DNA of 64,000 nucleotides from Rhizomys pruinosus. Its lineage: Eukaryota; Chordata; Mammalia; Rodentia; Spalacidae. The notes below the pieces were generated by a model. It was given only the letters and a program-made list of their open reading frames with translations, did no database searches and was not told the DNA's origin. Position 1 is the stretch's first letter. Every line of letters begins with the position of its first letter. The translations under genes and the position numbers were made by a program. This document shows, in pieces, positions 22,831 to 35,010 of the stretch. The stretch covers positions 2,418,852 through 2,482,851 of the forward strand of contig VZQC01011955.1 of assembly GCA_009823505.1 (NCBI GenBank). The letters run 5' to 3'.

Positions 22831-23892
22831 CAGCAAGTTTCTTGGTTAGCCTGTTAGAAACCCACTTTCCTGACACCCACCTAGCTCTGTCTAGTGGCTC
22901 TACTGTCTGTCCACTCTTCTTAGGATGATGCTGCCTGGAAACTCCCAGAGCAAAGCAAACTTAGGAAGTGAGCCACAGGTGCTCAGAGGTGATATCAACT
23001 TCCCCAAACCTATGGTTCCTAAGAATCTATCTTTAGATGTTCTCCATATCAGGCAATCTGCCCAGCACAAGCTGAGCCTCCACACAGGGATGTGAACTAC
23101 AATGCACAAACACTTTGCCTAGGTTTGTCTATTCTTGCCCCTGCCCCTTCTTAAGAGCAGACTCTGGTCCAGCTCCACACCTGTGCCCATATGGAGACCT
23201 CTGTCATAACATAATACCATCCTGGCAGGGCCCTCCTTTATCCTTTCACTTTATCACATGAACTCCAATCACACCGTGCTGTAACTTCTGCTCTTCTCCC
23301 TGGCCAGACTTGAGTTTCTTGAAGACAGGAAACCCTATGTTATCATCCCCCAGGACCTAATAAATGCAAAATGCCTATATTCATGAATGAATGACTGCAC
23401 ACAGTGGCATTCAATCACTCTTATGCTTCCGCAGGTCTCAGGTGTGTTCACTTTTCGTGTCTGTTCCTCTAACAACTTCCTTAGAGATTACTGGGGGCCT
23501 CCGTGTGGTGGCTGGGACTGAGGATCTTTGGTCACATAACTTGCTTTGGTTCCCAGAGCTAGTTAAGTGAGATAACTTAAGTAGGAAATCAGGTTTCATT
23601 CTCTTCTAATATTTGCATTCAATGTTATGTATTTCTCCCTGGGTACAGCTCACTGTACAATCTACAGATTTTAATAAATTTCTGTTTTCCTTCTCATTGG
23701 AAGTATTTTTAAATTTTCCATGAGATTTCTCCTTTGACCCAGGAGCTATTCAAATGATATGTTTAGTTGAGGGTGGATCGGCCACTGCGCTTCTGTTCAG
23801 CGATTCCAGTCTGACTCCATGTGATCTGAGAAGACACTGTTTATGAATCTGTTGAGGTGCACATCCTGACCCAGAGTGTTGTGGTCTGTTTT
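22831..23892. other. Rin3: Rin3 intron 3, unique sequence
   Basis: No repeat or gene recognised with confidence. Confidence 0.45.
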
Positions 23893-23904
23893 GATGAATG
23901 TTTT

Positions 23905-24154
23905 TTTTTCCAAAAATTTTTAAAATTTTATTTTTTTATGTGTATGAATGTATTGTCTGCATGTAGGTCTGTGCACCCATGTCGCGCAAAGCTGTGGAGG
24001 CCAGAAGAGGGTGTTGGATTCCCCTGGAACTGGAGCTCTCCTGGAATTGGAGTTACAGACGGTTTTCAGCCGCCATGTGGGTGCTGGGGATTGAAGCCGG
24101 GTCCTCTGCAAGAGCAGTCAGAGCTCTTAACCGCTAGGCCATCTCTCCAGCCCT
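23905..24154 (-). repeat. B2 SINE, long subtype, with 12-bp duplication
   Basis: Reverse B2 with the 17-bp internal duplication. Direct repeats gatgaatgtttt lie at 23893-23904 and 24155-24166. Confidence 0.94.
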
Positions 24155-24376
24155 GATGAATGTTTTATACAAGCTTGAGATGACTATGCATACTGCTTTT
24201 GGTGGAGGATGTGGTCCGTGGATCTACATCTAGCTGATAGACAGTGTTGAACTTAAGCAGGGCCTTACTGATTTTCTGCCTCTGGATCCATCCATGTCTG
24301 ATAAAGGGATGCTGGTTTCCAACAGTGACAATATTCATCCGTTTCTTTTTGCAGGTCTAGCAGTTTTGCCTTAGGG

Positions 24377-24421
<45 letters not shown>

Positions 24422-24440
24422 TGTGTGTGTGTGTGTATGT
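24377..24440. repeat. (TG)n microsatellite
   Basis: About 30 TG dinucleotides with a few interruptions. Confidence 0.95.
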
Positions 24441-25726
24441 GTATGCAGTGCACATGCATGTGTGTACATGAGCATGAAAAGGCCACAGGACGACCTCAGG
24501 TGCTGCTCCTCAGGCGCCATCCATCTTGTTTATTGAGACAGGGCCCATCATTGGCCTACGGTTCACCCATTGGGCTAGGCTTATTTTGAGAAATGATGTC
24601 TGTTCTTTAGAACTTAGAGTCCCAGGCATTTTGTTATAGCAACTCAGATGGACTCAGACACAGACTGAGCCAAGATCACCCATGCCCAGGAGATTCCTGA
24701 GACAGGAAGCTGAGAGACTCTGGGACCTTGGCTTGATATCTTAGTTCATCTCAAAAGAAGGGGGGCTGGTCTAGAAACAACTGAGCAAGCTGTCTTCCCT
24801 TCGGGTGCTCCAGGCCCGGCCCTGTCTTAGGGCTCTAGCCCCTGCTCCTGAGCAAGCTTTTATCTCTGGTATTTTCCCCAACCCCTCCCTCTTCCTCTGC
24901 GTGGCTGGTCACTGTCCCTTCTAGCTACCACGCAGCCCAGTGATCCTCAAGTGTCACTCTCATCAGGTCATTTCCTTCTCAAAACCTTTTCATGACACTG
25001 CAAACTAAGCCCCTCACAAAGTAGCATGGTTGTTACAGCTGCCGGTGACCAGGCTGAACCCCAGTTTCTCAGCCTCCCCTCTGTCTCCTTTTTAAGTTAC
25101 CCCCACCACACACACACCAGTACGACTTCACCCTGGGCTGATTTGTTTCCTAGTTTCTAAGATTTCACATAGCAGGCTGTGGCTTTAACTTCCCAAGGCT
25201 GTTTCTCAATTGTTCTTCCTCACAAATTTCAACCTCCCAGGCCCAAGGGAGGCCCCAGATGATTTTCCCTAGGCAGGAGTAAGAAGTTTCCATGTCCCAA
25301 GAGCATGCTTACATTCTAGGACTTGGGACAGTTGGGCTTATGTTTGTGGTTAAATGTATGTGTCTGTCTCCCCTTGATGTTAGGAGCCATGTCTTAGCCT
25401 TTCATAAGTGTCTTCCCTCAAAAGCCATCCAACGTACATTTCATTGAGTATAAATTCTGTTTAATGTTTATTAGCACAGAGCAGAAAAAGCTCAAAGAAA
25501 ATGCATAGGACTGCCACGATTAAAAAAACCTATTGAAAGGAAAACAATGCCAGGCACAGCAGTGCATGTGTATGATTATGGTACTCAGGAGGGAGAGGAT
25601 TGAGAGTTCTGGCCTGCCTGGGCCTCAAAATTCAAAGGAGGGGAGCGGGTCTAAATATCATTAGGATGTTTGGTATGAAATGCACAAAAATTCAATGAAA
25701 AAAATAGAAAAAAGTTCAAAGGAAAC
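24441..25726. other. Rin3: Rin3 intron 3, mostly unique
   Basis: A faint B1-like scrap may sit at about 25545-25640. No gene is seen. Confidence 0.4.
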
Positions 25727-25960
25727 ATGAAAGGAGATAGAGATGGAGGGACGGGGAGAGGAAGGGAGAGAGGTGGAGGCCAAGAGCCAGGGCAGGAGGG
25801 TACTGCAGATAGTGAGACCATTTCTCAAAATTATAAAAATGAAGAAAAGATGGAGGAAGAGGAAGAAGAAGAAGAGGAGGGGGAGAGGAAAAGGAAGATG
25901 AAGAGAAGAAAAAGAGGAGGAAGAAAAGGAGAAGGGAGGGAGAAGTGGGCAGGGAAGGTA
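25727..25960. repeat. Purine-rich (GA/GGA) tract
   Basis: About 230 bp of almost pure purine on the plus strand, densest at 25840-25950 with gaggaagaagaagaggagg-type runs. The open frame through it encodes only E/K/R-rich low-complexity sequence. Confidence 0.85.
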
Positions 25961-26274
25961 AGAAAGTTAAGTTAGTTTATCAGAGTCTTGCAATACAGGT
26001 CTTCGAGTCAAACTACCCTCCCACCTCATCCTGGTCCAGCCCCAGGTCTAGAAGCTGACGTGGGAGATGGACGATGAAAGTAGAGAGAAGCAAGCAGCGG
26101 CTGCTTCAGCCCCTGCGGACACCCAGGATCCATTAGCTTCTCAAGCTTCAGGGCCAGCAGCACAGGAAGTGAGGGGTTGAGAGGTGTGAGTTGCATGTTG
26201 CTAATTATAGCTGCTAGTGTGCAGTTTGCTACATGTAGACTCATGACTTTTTGCTAGAAATGCCTCCATTTTGA

Positions 26275-26430
26275 TCTAATGATGCCAAGTGCTTCCTATG
26301 AGCCAGGCGAGCCAGGTGCTGCTGACCACTTCCTTCATGGATCTGAAAACTTCCGTGCTAGAGACGCCCTCATTTCACAGATGAGGAAACCGTAGCACAA
26401 GGAGATCAGGCAACATGCCTGATTGCACAA
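26275..26430 (-). repeat. MIR SINE
   Basis: 'gtgcttcctatgagccaggc' followed by 'tttcacagatgaggaaaccg' is the reverse MIR order. Confidence 0.7.
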
Positions 26431-27189
26431 AAAATAAAAACCTATAACCAACCACCTTTCTTTCCAAAATTCGTGTTTAAAAGGAAATTAGGCATCCTGG
26501 ACTGATAAGCTGCCCAGCACTGGGCAATCAAGGCTCCCTCATGCCAAGGGATGGACGTCATGTCTCCACATCAACTCTTCCTTTATGAGTAAAAATGTCA
26601 GTCAATGACATTCATACTCAAGAGTACAGAGAGAAACCAAAGGCATCCTGGTGACTCTCTGCCCTGCCCACAGAGATCTCTACTGCCCAGGAGGACTCAC
26701 TTGGAATCATTCCCTTCAACCCCTACACTGCTGCCTCAAGGCCTCTTTCACTGGATCTCTGGCCCCATCCCCCTCCAACCCTTCCCCCAAACTATGTGGT
26801 CAAGAGGGTTAAAGAGAGTACATTCATGTTACTTTGTGTAAAAGCCACTAGGGTTCGGGGCTGTCTGCTACCTCTAGAAGACTGGCCTGGCTGAACGGTT
26901 TGGATTTTTTTAAAGAAAACTCCTTACAGTAAACTAGGGGGACACTCTAAGTAGCCCAAAGTATAGCTATGGTCAAAGTAATTAGTGTGGGGACACAGAT
27001 GAGGTTGACCACTTTGGGGGCTTCCCTGGTGTCCTCCCCTTGACTTTCCTCCATGAGGGGAAGTCCAGCAACTCTAATTCCAGGCCTGGGCCTTTCCCTT
27101 GCCACTTCCTCCTCAGGCCACCCGTGAAGTCACCCTGGCCATAGAGTCCCACATCCTAGGTCCCCTGACACAGTAACTTCTCTCAAGTC
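26431..27189. other. Rin3: Rin3 intron 3, unique sequence
   Basis: No repeat or gene recognised. Confidence 0.4.
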
Positions 27190-27312
27190 TCTCTGAGAGG
27201 CTCTGTCATTGACCTCACTTCCTAGACAAGGACACTGGGGCCTGATGAGGTGGGATATCTTGCCCCTGGTCACATGGGGTAGCAAGAGGCAGAGGTGGGA
27301 TCTGAACAGGCT
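27190..27312 (-). repeat. MIR SINE
   Basis: 'gacaaggacactggggcctg', 'cccctggtcacatggggtag' and 'gaggtgggatctgaac' follow the reverse MIR order. An adjacent GA repeat follows. Confidence 0.65.
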
Positions 27313-27321
27313 GCTTAGCTA

Positions 27322-27322
<1 letters not shown>

Positions 27323-27371
<49 letters not shown>
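27323..27371. repeat. (GA)n microsatellite
   Basis: About 24 perfect GA dinucleotides. Confidence 0.95.
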
Positions 27372-27373
<2 letters not shown>

Positions 27374-30300
27374 GATCATACTGATAATTGCCTGGGGAGA
27401 GAAAAGGAGCAGCTACAGGGTGGACTGGATGGCGGATCTTAGGGAAGAAGGTTTGGGGAGCAGGTGAGTAATAACAAGGAGAGAGCAAAATAAAACACGC
27501 AGAGACACTGACATTGTTAGTTTGTGGTAAATGTGTGGGGATAAGGACTGAAGAGTTGGTTTACATGGAGGACTTTGGTTGGGGTTTTGATTGTCATCTG
27601 AACAAAGCTGAGCACTGAAATTTTTTAGAAGCCTTAAACTGCAGAAAGAGATTCCACTACATCACCCTGGGGCAAAGCCAAGAACCTGGGATGTTCCCTA
27701 GCCTGTCTCTGAATGTCCAGGTGTGACCCTCCTGGCAGGAATGAAGATATTCTGAAGAGACGCGTGTGTCCCTCCCTTTGTACTATCAAGCTGTGGCAAC
27801 AGTGGTCCCTAGGAATTGGAGTCTCATGATGGGAGAAAGAAAAGCCTGGACTTCTGGTGCCAGCTAGAGGAGGGATTTGTCTCCTGGAAAGAGAGTTCTC
27901 AACTTGTCAGCCCACTGTGCAGGGCAGACCGGAGCCCAAACAATGATGGGTCAGTGACAGCCAGACCTTGACCAGACCTCATAGTTATACACGCCTCTTG
28001 ACTTATATTTAAACCTAAGCCTCGTGTCAGGATCTTGAAGGTGTACTGTGAGGGGTGGTCCTGGACCTGAGAACATCCTTTTTTCTGCTTTCATTAGTAC
28101 CTGCCTGTTTGATGAGCCTGTTGAGGACAGGTGGCCAAGCCTAGCTTGTTGGGGTTGCCGGTGCAGGCTCTGACCTTACAGAGTCTGCTAACACTGGTTC
28201 TGTCCATCAACCTCAGCAAGACTTTATTCAAACAAATCTCAAAAATCTGCTAAACCAGTGTAGCAGGAACCTCTACCCCATGGATCACCATCCACACTCT
28301 GTCAAGTTTCTTACCCTCCCCCACTCCAGGGTGGGGCCACTCTGCCTGCCTTCATCAACACCCCAGTAATTCATCCCATGCTGTTCCTTGGTTATAAACT
28401 TTCACTTTCGTGTGCCCAGTTGACTTTGGGCCGGCTCTGTGCTGAGAGAACTTCCCTTGCTGTAGTGTCTGGTCTGATCCTTGTAACTACTGTCCTACCC
28501 TGAGAAACGGGAATGAAGTCAAACTGTCACCCTGGTTTCCAGGGGTATATTGTATTTGAAGTGTGGAGACCTAGATGTGATGTCCCTAAAGGCCTGAGCA
28601 GGCAGGAGGAAAAGGTCTATCCTACAAAGGAGCAGATCAGAGCTCCAGACAGCTGCTGGGCCAGCTCCACCTCCTCATCACCTCCAAGAAGCCTTGGGCA
28701 CCCTGCCCCAGACCAAGATGCCTGTCACAGGCACCTGGAGCACTTCACTGTCCCCTCCCTCAGACCCTCCGGATACTAGTGCTAAACTCAGGGCTTTGGG
28801 GATCCCGAAAGCTGGGAGGTGCAACAGCCTTGTCTCCCACTATCACCCAAAGCCTTGCTTTCAAGAACCTCTGGACTGTACTCCAGGAACTGCAATTCAT
28901 CATGAACTTGGGGTCACAAATATTTTCAGGTCTGTGTGGCTGCATAGACACTGCAGAGATCACCTTCCCCGGGCCAGATGAAAGAGGACCTAGGTTCTTG
29001 GGGAACAGTAGACATCCCAAACAACCCTATCCCTCTCAGAAGGGACATCAGAAGATACCATGTACAGTAGGTTTAGGAAAACGATGGCACACTCTACCCT
29101 CTGAGAACTCTGCCCCCACCTGTTACCCCACAGCCTGTTCCCCAGCTACCCACTCTCTATCCTCTGCCCAGGGAACAAATTCCTAACAGTTCATTAAAAT
29201 CCAGGTGCTTTGTTTCTTCCCGGGCATTGTTTGACTACATTTCCCAGCCTCCCTTGCAGTTAGATTTGGTCATGTGACTGAGGTCTAGCCAATAGAATAT
29301 GGGCTCAGGATCACACCTATAAACTTCTTCCCAAGCTCTTTCCAAGTCTGTGGCATTGGATTCAACCCTAAAAAAAAAAAAAAATAGAGGTCACATCATG
29401 AAGGTAGCCGAGCATCTGTGTGAGTGTTGGGGGGCTGCTGGTGGGGGCAGAATCTGGCAGGTGCACAGAAACTAGCTTCGTGTCAAGACTCTATCTGATG
29501 GTGAATACATTTTCACTCTGCCTCCTCCTTTCACTTGAGTTCACTAAGAGGCAAGCACAGTGTGTTCCTGCCACAGGGTGCACACTGCATAGCTGTGTAG
29601 CCAGTATCTGAGAGTTTTGTCTAGGTGTGTGGCCTCAGACTTCTCCCAGCAGGAGAGGGAAGCTGCCCTGCTTTCCCTTTCTAGATAATCAGCCTTTATG
29701 GGACTAACACGTGCATCTTCACCCCTTCAGGACTCAGCCAAAAGCTGAGTCTGAGATAGCTTTTTAGATCCGCCTCTTAGATACCTTCTCATCCCCACCA
29801 TGGGGAGAACCCGGGCCCTCTGTACCCTTCGACCTGTCACACTACAGAGCAAGTGATATCTGGCTGTCCTGTTCAAGCATAGCCCCTGCCCCCCAACCTG
29901 ATTGGATTCCCCCCCACCCCCAGGCCAGGACTTCCATCTTATTCATTCACTCACTCCCCAGTGTCTCAAAAAACAAGTGCCAGCAAACGTTCAATGAAGC
30001 TTTGTTGGTGGCTGTGTCTCTGCCAGTGACCAATAGCCAAAGCTTCAGGGAAGGCCCCAGATCCATTTCTATGGATGTGAGTTTGTGACTGGAATAGTCC
30101 ATGGTTTCTTGTCGCAGGCTTTTTGGATTTTAAAACCTAACATATGTACACGTGGTCCCCGAGTGGAGATGAATGAGCCCAGAAGCCCAGGAAACGTCCG
30201 AATTGGAAAGTGTCTTTATCAGTACAAAGTCATCCTAGAAGCCACCTGTAATAGGCTGTGGAGAGGCTGAGGTAGCAGGACTAGGAGCTCAAGGCCAGCC

Positions 30301-30711
30301 TGGGTTTCACAGAGGCACAGGCCAGCTTGTACCCCATTTAGTTTTCCTTCATGCCGTTCCTCTTGAGCAGCCCTACGCATACCTAGGAGTTTTGCTATTT
30401 GAAGTGCCTACCCCTGTGACCCTCACAAAGGGACACAGGCAGGACAGTGACCATTGGTCCCATTTGATGGAAGAGAAAGCTAGATTTCAGAGAGCTACAT
30501 AACATATCCCAGATCATGGTTTGAGAGTGTATTAAGATGTCACTGGTTCCCAGGACCAGACATCTCATTGTCTTTCTTATTCTTGTCTTTCTTCATCAAC
30601 CACGTGTTCAGCAAATAAGAGAGAACTTGACTATGGCCGGGGGCAAGCAAGCCAACAAGCTGTGAGCGCAGCAAGCAGGAATTAACTGTGTCTTTTTGTT
30701 ACCAATTTCTT
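27372..30711. other. Rin3: Rin3 intron 3, 3.3 kb of mostly unique sequence
   Basis: This is the longest low-repeat stretch in the window. A piece at 29206-29335 ('tgactacatttcccagcctc', 'ggtcatgtgactgaggtcta') looks like an ancient mammalian interspersed repeat whose family I cannot fix. A B4-like scrap is at 30245-30325. Overlapping frames at 28513-29186 on both strands show no recognisable protein. No exon with Rin3 similarity is seen. Confidence 0.45.
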
Positions 30712-30946
30712 AAAAAATATTTTTTTTAATTTTATTTATTTTCCTATGTGTATGAATATACTGTCTGCATGTATGTTTGTGCACCGGTGTCGTGCAATGC
30801 CGCAGAGGTCAGAAGATGGCGTCAGACTCCCCTGGCGCTGGAGTTAAAGACGGTTTTCGGCTGCTATGTGGGTGCTGGGGATTGAACCTGGGTCCTCTGC
30901 AAGAGCAGTCAGCGCTCTTAACTGCTAGGCCATCTCTCCAGCCCCC
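30712..30946 (-). repeat. B2 SINE, short subtype
   Basis: Reverse B2 with 'gtgtatgaatatactgtctg', 'gtgctggggattgaacctgg' and 'ctaggccatctctccagccc'. Confidence 0.92.
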
Positions 30947-30949
30947 CCC

Positions 30950-31148
30950 CAAATTTTTTTTGATTTATTTTGATTTTATACATGTGACTATTTTGCCTGC
31001 TTGTGTATAAGTAGAGAGGGCATCAGATTCCCTGTAACTGGAGTTACAGACAGTTGTTAGCTGCAATGTAGGTGCTGGGAACAGAACCTGGGTCCTCTGC
31101 AAGAGCAGACAGTGCTGTTAACTGCTGAGACATCTCATCTCTGCAGCC
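30950..31148 (-). repeat. Older B2/B3 SINE
   Basis: A second reverse B2-type element placed directly behind the first: 'ctgtaactggagttacagac', 'ctgggaacagaacctgggtc', 'ctgctgagacatctcatctc'. Confidence 0.8.
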
Positions 31149-31159
31149 TGGATGATGAT

Positions 31160-31300
31160 TTTCTTTAACTGAACTTTCTATGTAGCCATTTTTGACCTGA
31201 CACTCACCCCAGGCTGGCCTTGAACTTGCGGCACATCTTCCTGCTTCAAGCTCTTGAGGGCCAAGGTTGTAAACATTACTACTATGTCTGGCAAATTTGA
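31160..31300 (-). repeat. Diverged B1/B4 SINE
   Basis: 'ccccaggctggccttgaact', 'cttcctgcttcaagctcttg' and 'actactatgtctggc' follow the reverse B1 order. Confidence 0.6.
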
Positions 31301-31478
31301 ATTTTTTTTTTTTTTTTTAGTGATATGCTGAGTTTACAGCAAGCCTAGCCAGCTTAAAGATTTTTTACCTTTCTAATTTTAAACATGGGCACTCAGAGTG
31401 GAGACTTTGTGGCTAGTAGGCGTCACACCTGCTGCTGCTATCACTGCTGAGAGGGGAGAACACTAGACCAGAACTTAC

Positions 31479-31596
31479 TGGCTTTTTCTTCTTTGATGGG
31501 GTACTCCAGCACCTCAGAGGAGCTTTCGTTCTGGGAAGGGAAGTGGACGCACAGCACCAGGCGCTTCAGGCTGCCGTCCTGGCGCACCAGGAACAT
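31479..31596 (-). CDS. Rin3: Rin3 exon 3: SH2 core with FLVR motif
   Basis: This 118-nt minus-strand exon is bounded by acceptor tttctgccatttcag (just above 31596) and donor gtaagt (31473-31478). It encodes 39 residues, beginning MFLVRQDGSLKRLVLCVHFP and ending EVLEYPIKEEKA, plus one base of the next codon. It enters in phase 0 and leaves in phase 1. The FLVR arginine, the phosphotyrosine-binding residue of SH2 domains, is present as the fifth codon, followed by the LKRLVLCVHF and EVLEYPIKEE strands. The sequence is close to RIN3 as I recall it and unlike RIN2 in this segment. The ATG at its first codon is an internal methionine after the exon 2 glycine, not a start. Skipping the exon would remove the FLVR motif and shift the frame. 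Gene-level identity is very likely; residue-level comparison is from memory. Confidence 0.95.
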
Positions 31597-32044
31597 CTGA
31601 AATGGCAGAAACAGCGGCTCTGTGAATCAGAGCCTCAGGGAGAGAGGCAGGGCAACACCGGGGAAGAAACCATCTAAAGAGTCCCTGAAACAAGGACTCA
31701 GAGAAGACACTCATGCATCCCGTGGGAGAAGTGGGCCCGTACCCCAGAGCCCTGGGGACCTGGCCACATCCACATCGAGGATCCTTGAGTCTCAGTTTCT
31801 CATTTGCACTGAGATCAACTGCTGATGCTTCTAGGTGTGGTAGATACAGTGCAGGGGGGTGGAGTGGGGGTGGGGGTGGGGCTCTAGGTGAGAGTGGTCC
31901 AGGGTCTATGCTCAGAAAAGCCGATGGTCAGGAGTTGAGTCATTTCAGCTCATGCACTGGCACCAATTTGGGGGAGACTGTTGGAAACGATCATGTGTCA
32001 GAAAATTCATAATTATTTTTCCCTTGTAAAATCAAAAATAGTCC
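31597..32044. other. Rin3: Rin3 intron 2, sequence just upstream of exon 3
   Basis: Unique sequence with a G-rich run at 31851-31881 (ggggggtgg, gtgggggtgggggtgggg). The run is on the plus strand, which is the template strand for Rin3. Confidence 0.5.
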
Positions 32045-32400
32045 ATATTTTTTTTTGAACACTGCCATATTGGAGATTTTAAGTAGGGCCTCATCCACGC
32101 TGAGCAAGTGCTCTGCTGCTGAGCTATAATCTAGCCCTCTTTTTATTTTTCATTGAGACAGGGTCTCACTAAGTGGCTCAGCCTGGTCTTGAATTTTTTT
32201 TTTTTTTTTGGTCTTTTTGAGACAGGGTCTCCCTGTAGCCCTGGCTAGATCAAGTCCTTGATCTTACAAAGATCCGCCTGCCTCTGCCTCCCAAGTGCTA
32301 GGATTAAAGGCGTGCGCCACCACGTCCGGCTTTGAATTTTGAACTCCTCTGTAGCCCAGGCAAGCCTTGAACTTTCCATCCTCCTTTCCTGTGTAGGTGA
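32045..32400 (-). repeat. B4-type (ID+B1) SINE with nested B1
   Basis: A reverse ID-like part ('gctgagcaagtgctctgctg') is joined to a reverse B1-like part ('tgagacagggtctcactaag'), the B4 arrangement. A young reverse B1 (about 32190-32332) splits it, with ttgaatttt on both sides. Confidence 0.75.
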
Positions 32401-32499
32401 AGGGCCCTGCTGAAAATACCTATATTTACCATGGAGCTCTCTGTGGTGGTGACTGTTGGGATACATCACATGTCTTGATTCCATTTTCTCCATCATTCT

Positions 32500-32640
32500 G
32501 TGGTGTGAGATGTTTTTACTATTACTATTATTACTCCCATTTTGCAGATGAGGAAACTGAGGGACTCTGTTGGTCATCACTGTTCCCTCAGAAGAGTGTG
32601 GTGACTGAGCAAATTCCTGCCTGGGCCACAGGAAGAACTC
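32500..32640 (-). repeat. MIR SINE fragment
   Basis: 'ttactattactattattact' then 'cccattttgcagatgaggaa' is a textbook reverse MIR core. Confidence 0.7.
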
Positions 32641-34018
32641 AGGAAGGTTGGCCTCAATGGGGTGTCTCAGCAATGAGGGGCAGAATAGGATCTAGCCCTA
32701 GGCAGCGGGCATGGATACTCAGGACATTAATGCTGCACAGGCTCTGTACACTGACCCCCAGTGCCTTTCCAGAAGCTTTCTTCTGCTGTCGATTACCTCT
32801 GAACTGACAGAAGGACCCTGTGGGCCAGAGGACAGGCATGGCTGTCTGTGTTCTACTAATCCAGCAAGAGTCAGTCACTCACAGCTCAGAACAGGAGCTA
32901 TCTAGAGTCTCCTAGGCTGTACTACTCTTCATAGGCGGTGGCTCCACTCTGGGAGGTCTCCGGGGGCAGTCACAGCCAGGAGCCTCTCCTTCCTAGTAGC
33001 CCTGTTGTTTTGCCATGTTCTTTACAGGCCCACCAGCCCTGCCCAGGCTCACTCCTCCTTCTCAGGTAATGCTTCTGGAATGTCCCCAGCCTCCTGGCAC
33101 ACACTGCCCAGGGAAGGGGATGGGCGTGCTTAGCACCTCCACTCCCTCCATCCTCACTCTGTCTCTGGATTCCGTGTCTCCTGGGCTCAGGTCCCGTGGG
33201 CTTGGCTGGAATTTGTAAGACTAAGAGAGTGACCAAGCTGCAGCCAGCTGCCTGGGGAGCAGGGCCACAGCCCCAAGCGTGGGAGGCTGGGGGATCTTCT
33301 CATTAGGGCCAAATTCAGCTGCTACTGTTTATTAATCCCACCATGACATTGCCATATCATCTTAATGTCTGAATACAGTGTTGCTAATAAAACAGGCAGC
33401 GAGCCCACTACAGCTTACGCATGCGTGCTGCCCTTCCAGTCGGTCCTATGCCGAATCTCACAGTGCCTGGGATTCCCAGGACCCCAACTTACTTCTATTA
33501 AATCTATTGGGATGTGCTTATGAGGAAACTGAGACAGAGAGGAGGTAATGCTTGAGATGGCACGAGAGGAGACACTGAAGCTGGCTTTGGGCTCTGGATC
33601 GCCTGTGACCTTCCCCCTCCTCGTCAGGCTTTTGAGGGTTGTCTCTGTGAGCATACATGTCCCTTCTGGAAGTGAGTGAGCCAGGGTGGGAAAGGAGAGA
33701 CCAGCTTCTCTCCAGGAGCAGAGCATAGTGGAGAGAGAAAGCAGGAGAAGCAGAAACAAGAGCAGGCGGAGAAGAGGAACTCCTCCCTGTCTTCTGGTTC
33801 TAGACGCTTCCATTAGACCTTGTTCCCTGTCCACAGACAATGCCTGTGCTCAGTGGCAGACTCCGTCCTAGACATTATCAGGAATTTGAACCATCTGGGG
33901 GTGTCTTTCAAACAAGAGGTCACTTTGTTTCTTCCACAGAGGTTCAAGGTCAACTTTTCTCCTTGCCTGCCAGTCCCATGGGAACCAATCCTGTTGGAGG
34001 AAATGCCTGTGAATGAGT

Positions 34019-34054
<36 letters not shown>

Positions 34055-34154
34055 AGATAATATGAAATACAGCTGGTCTTTGTTCCCAGTTCTGTTCTTG
34101 GTATGGAGCTTCCAAACCCTGGGAACTTCCGGGGGGGGGGGGTTCTGTCATTCT
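32641..34154. other. Rin3: Rin3 intron 2, unique sequence before the duplicated block
   Basis: No gene seen. A TG microsatellite is at 34020-34052 and a G homopolymer at about 34131-34142. The B1 that follows has its left duplication (ctgtcattct) at 34145-34154. Confidence 0.5.
34020..34052. repeat. (TG)n microsatellite
   Basis: About 16 perfect TG dinucleotides. Confidence 0.95.
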
Positions 34155-34326
34155 TTTTTTTTTTTTTTTTTTTTTTTTTGGTCTTTTTGAAACAGGGTCT
34201 CCCTGTAGCCCGAGCTTCCTGGAACTCACTCTGAAGACCAGGCTGGCCTTGAACTCCACAAAGATCCACCCTGCCTCTGCCTCCCAAGTGCTAGATTAAA
34301 GGCGGGCGCCACCACGCCCAGCTGGG
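34155..34326 (-). repeat. B1 SINE (copy 1), long poly-T
   Basis: Reverse B1 with a poly-T of about 25 and flanking ctgtcattct (34145-34154 and from 34327). Single-base changes such as 'ggcgggcgcc' suggest base-call error relative to the partner's 'ggcgtgcgcc'. Confidence 0.9.
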
Positions 34327-34499
34327 CTGTCATTCTTAAGGATTCCGTCTGATGAGGGTCTGGGTTATGCTAACAGGATGCTCCTGGGCCCTTGGTTTCA
34401 GAAGAGAGACAAAAAATGATTCCCTACTGGATCTTATTCTGACCGGTAGGAGGTGAGCAGGCCTGGGGTGGGTTCCCTTACATGGGCCTGTGAGTTCAA

Positions 34500-34645
34500 C
34501 CAAGCCTAGGCCATGATACATCAAAAAAATCCTCCTAAGCAGGTAGAGTGGTAGGTAGTACATGCAGAAAGATCGGGAGTCCAAGGGCGGCTCGGCCACA
34601 TAGATTCTAGCTAGCCTGGGCTTCACTTGCCTCCAAAACCAAAAA
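34500..34645 (+). repeat. B4-like SINE (copy 1)
   Basis: 'aagcaggtagagtggtaggt', 'agatcgggagtccaagggcg' and 'agcctgggcttcacttgcct' resemble a degraded B4/B1. It is mirrored at 41160-41306 with a few base differences. Confidence 0.5.
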
Positions 34646-35010
34646 TCAATCAAGCATCTCATGGGCCTGATGTGAAGGAGGGAGGTGGGCCTGCTTCTTC
34701 TGGGAGGGGCTGCTGGAGCTCTGTCCCCTGCCTCATTTCATATCTCTTCCATTTGGCAGCTTCCGAGCTGTAGCCTTTATAATGAAACCAGAGAGATGAC
34801 ACTGGTCATGAATTCTGAGAGATGAACAAGGGGTAGCCATGCTGACAGAGTATGGGTAGCCTAGGGGAGGTAACCTGTGGGATGCATCTAAGGGAAGTCG
34901 TGTAGGAGACCTTGCCCTTGAATTGGGGAGTCAGGTGATAGATAATTCTAGGCAAGATAAAGAGTGGATTGCTGAGTACCCACTGATGTTTGAGAACTGG
35001 TGTTGCAAGG

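Noticed and set aside
25727..25975. Basic and acidic low-complexity protein (E/K/R-rich frame)
   Set aside because: It is the direct translation of a purine microsatellite; no splice sites or family support a gene.
31479..31596. Translation start at the first codon (ATG) of exon 3
   Set aside because: The ATG follows directly after a splice acceptor and lies inside the SH2 domain, in frame with exon 2, so it is an internal methionine.
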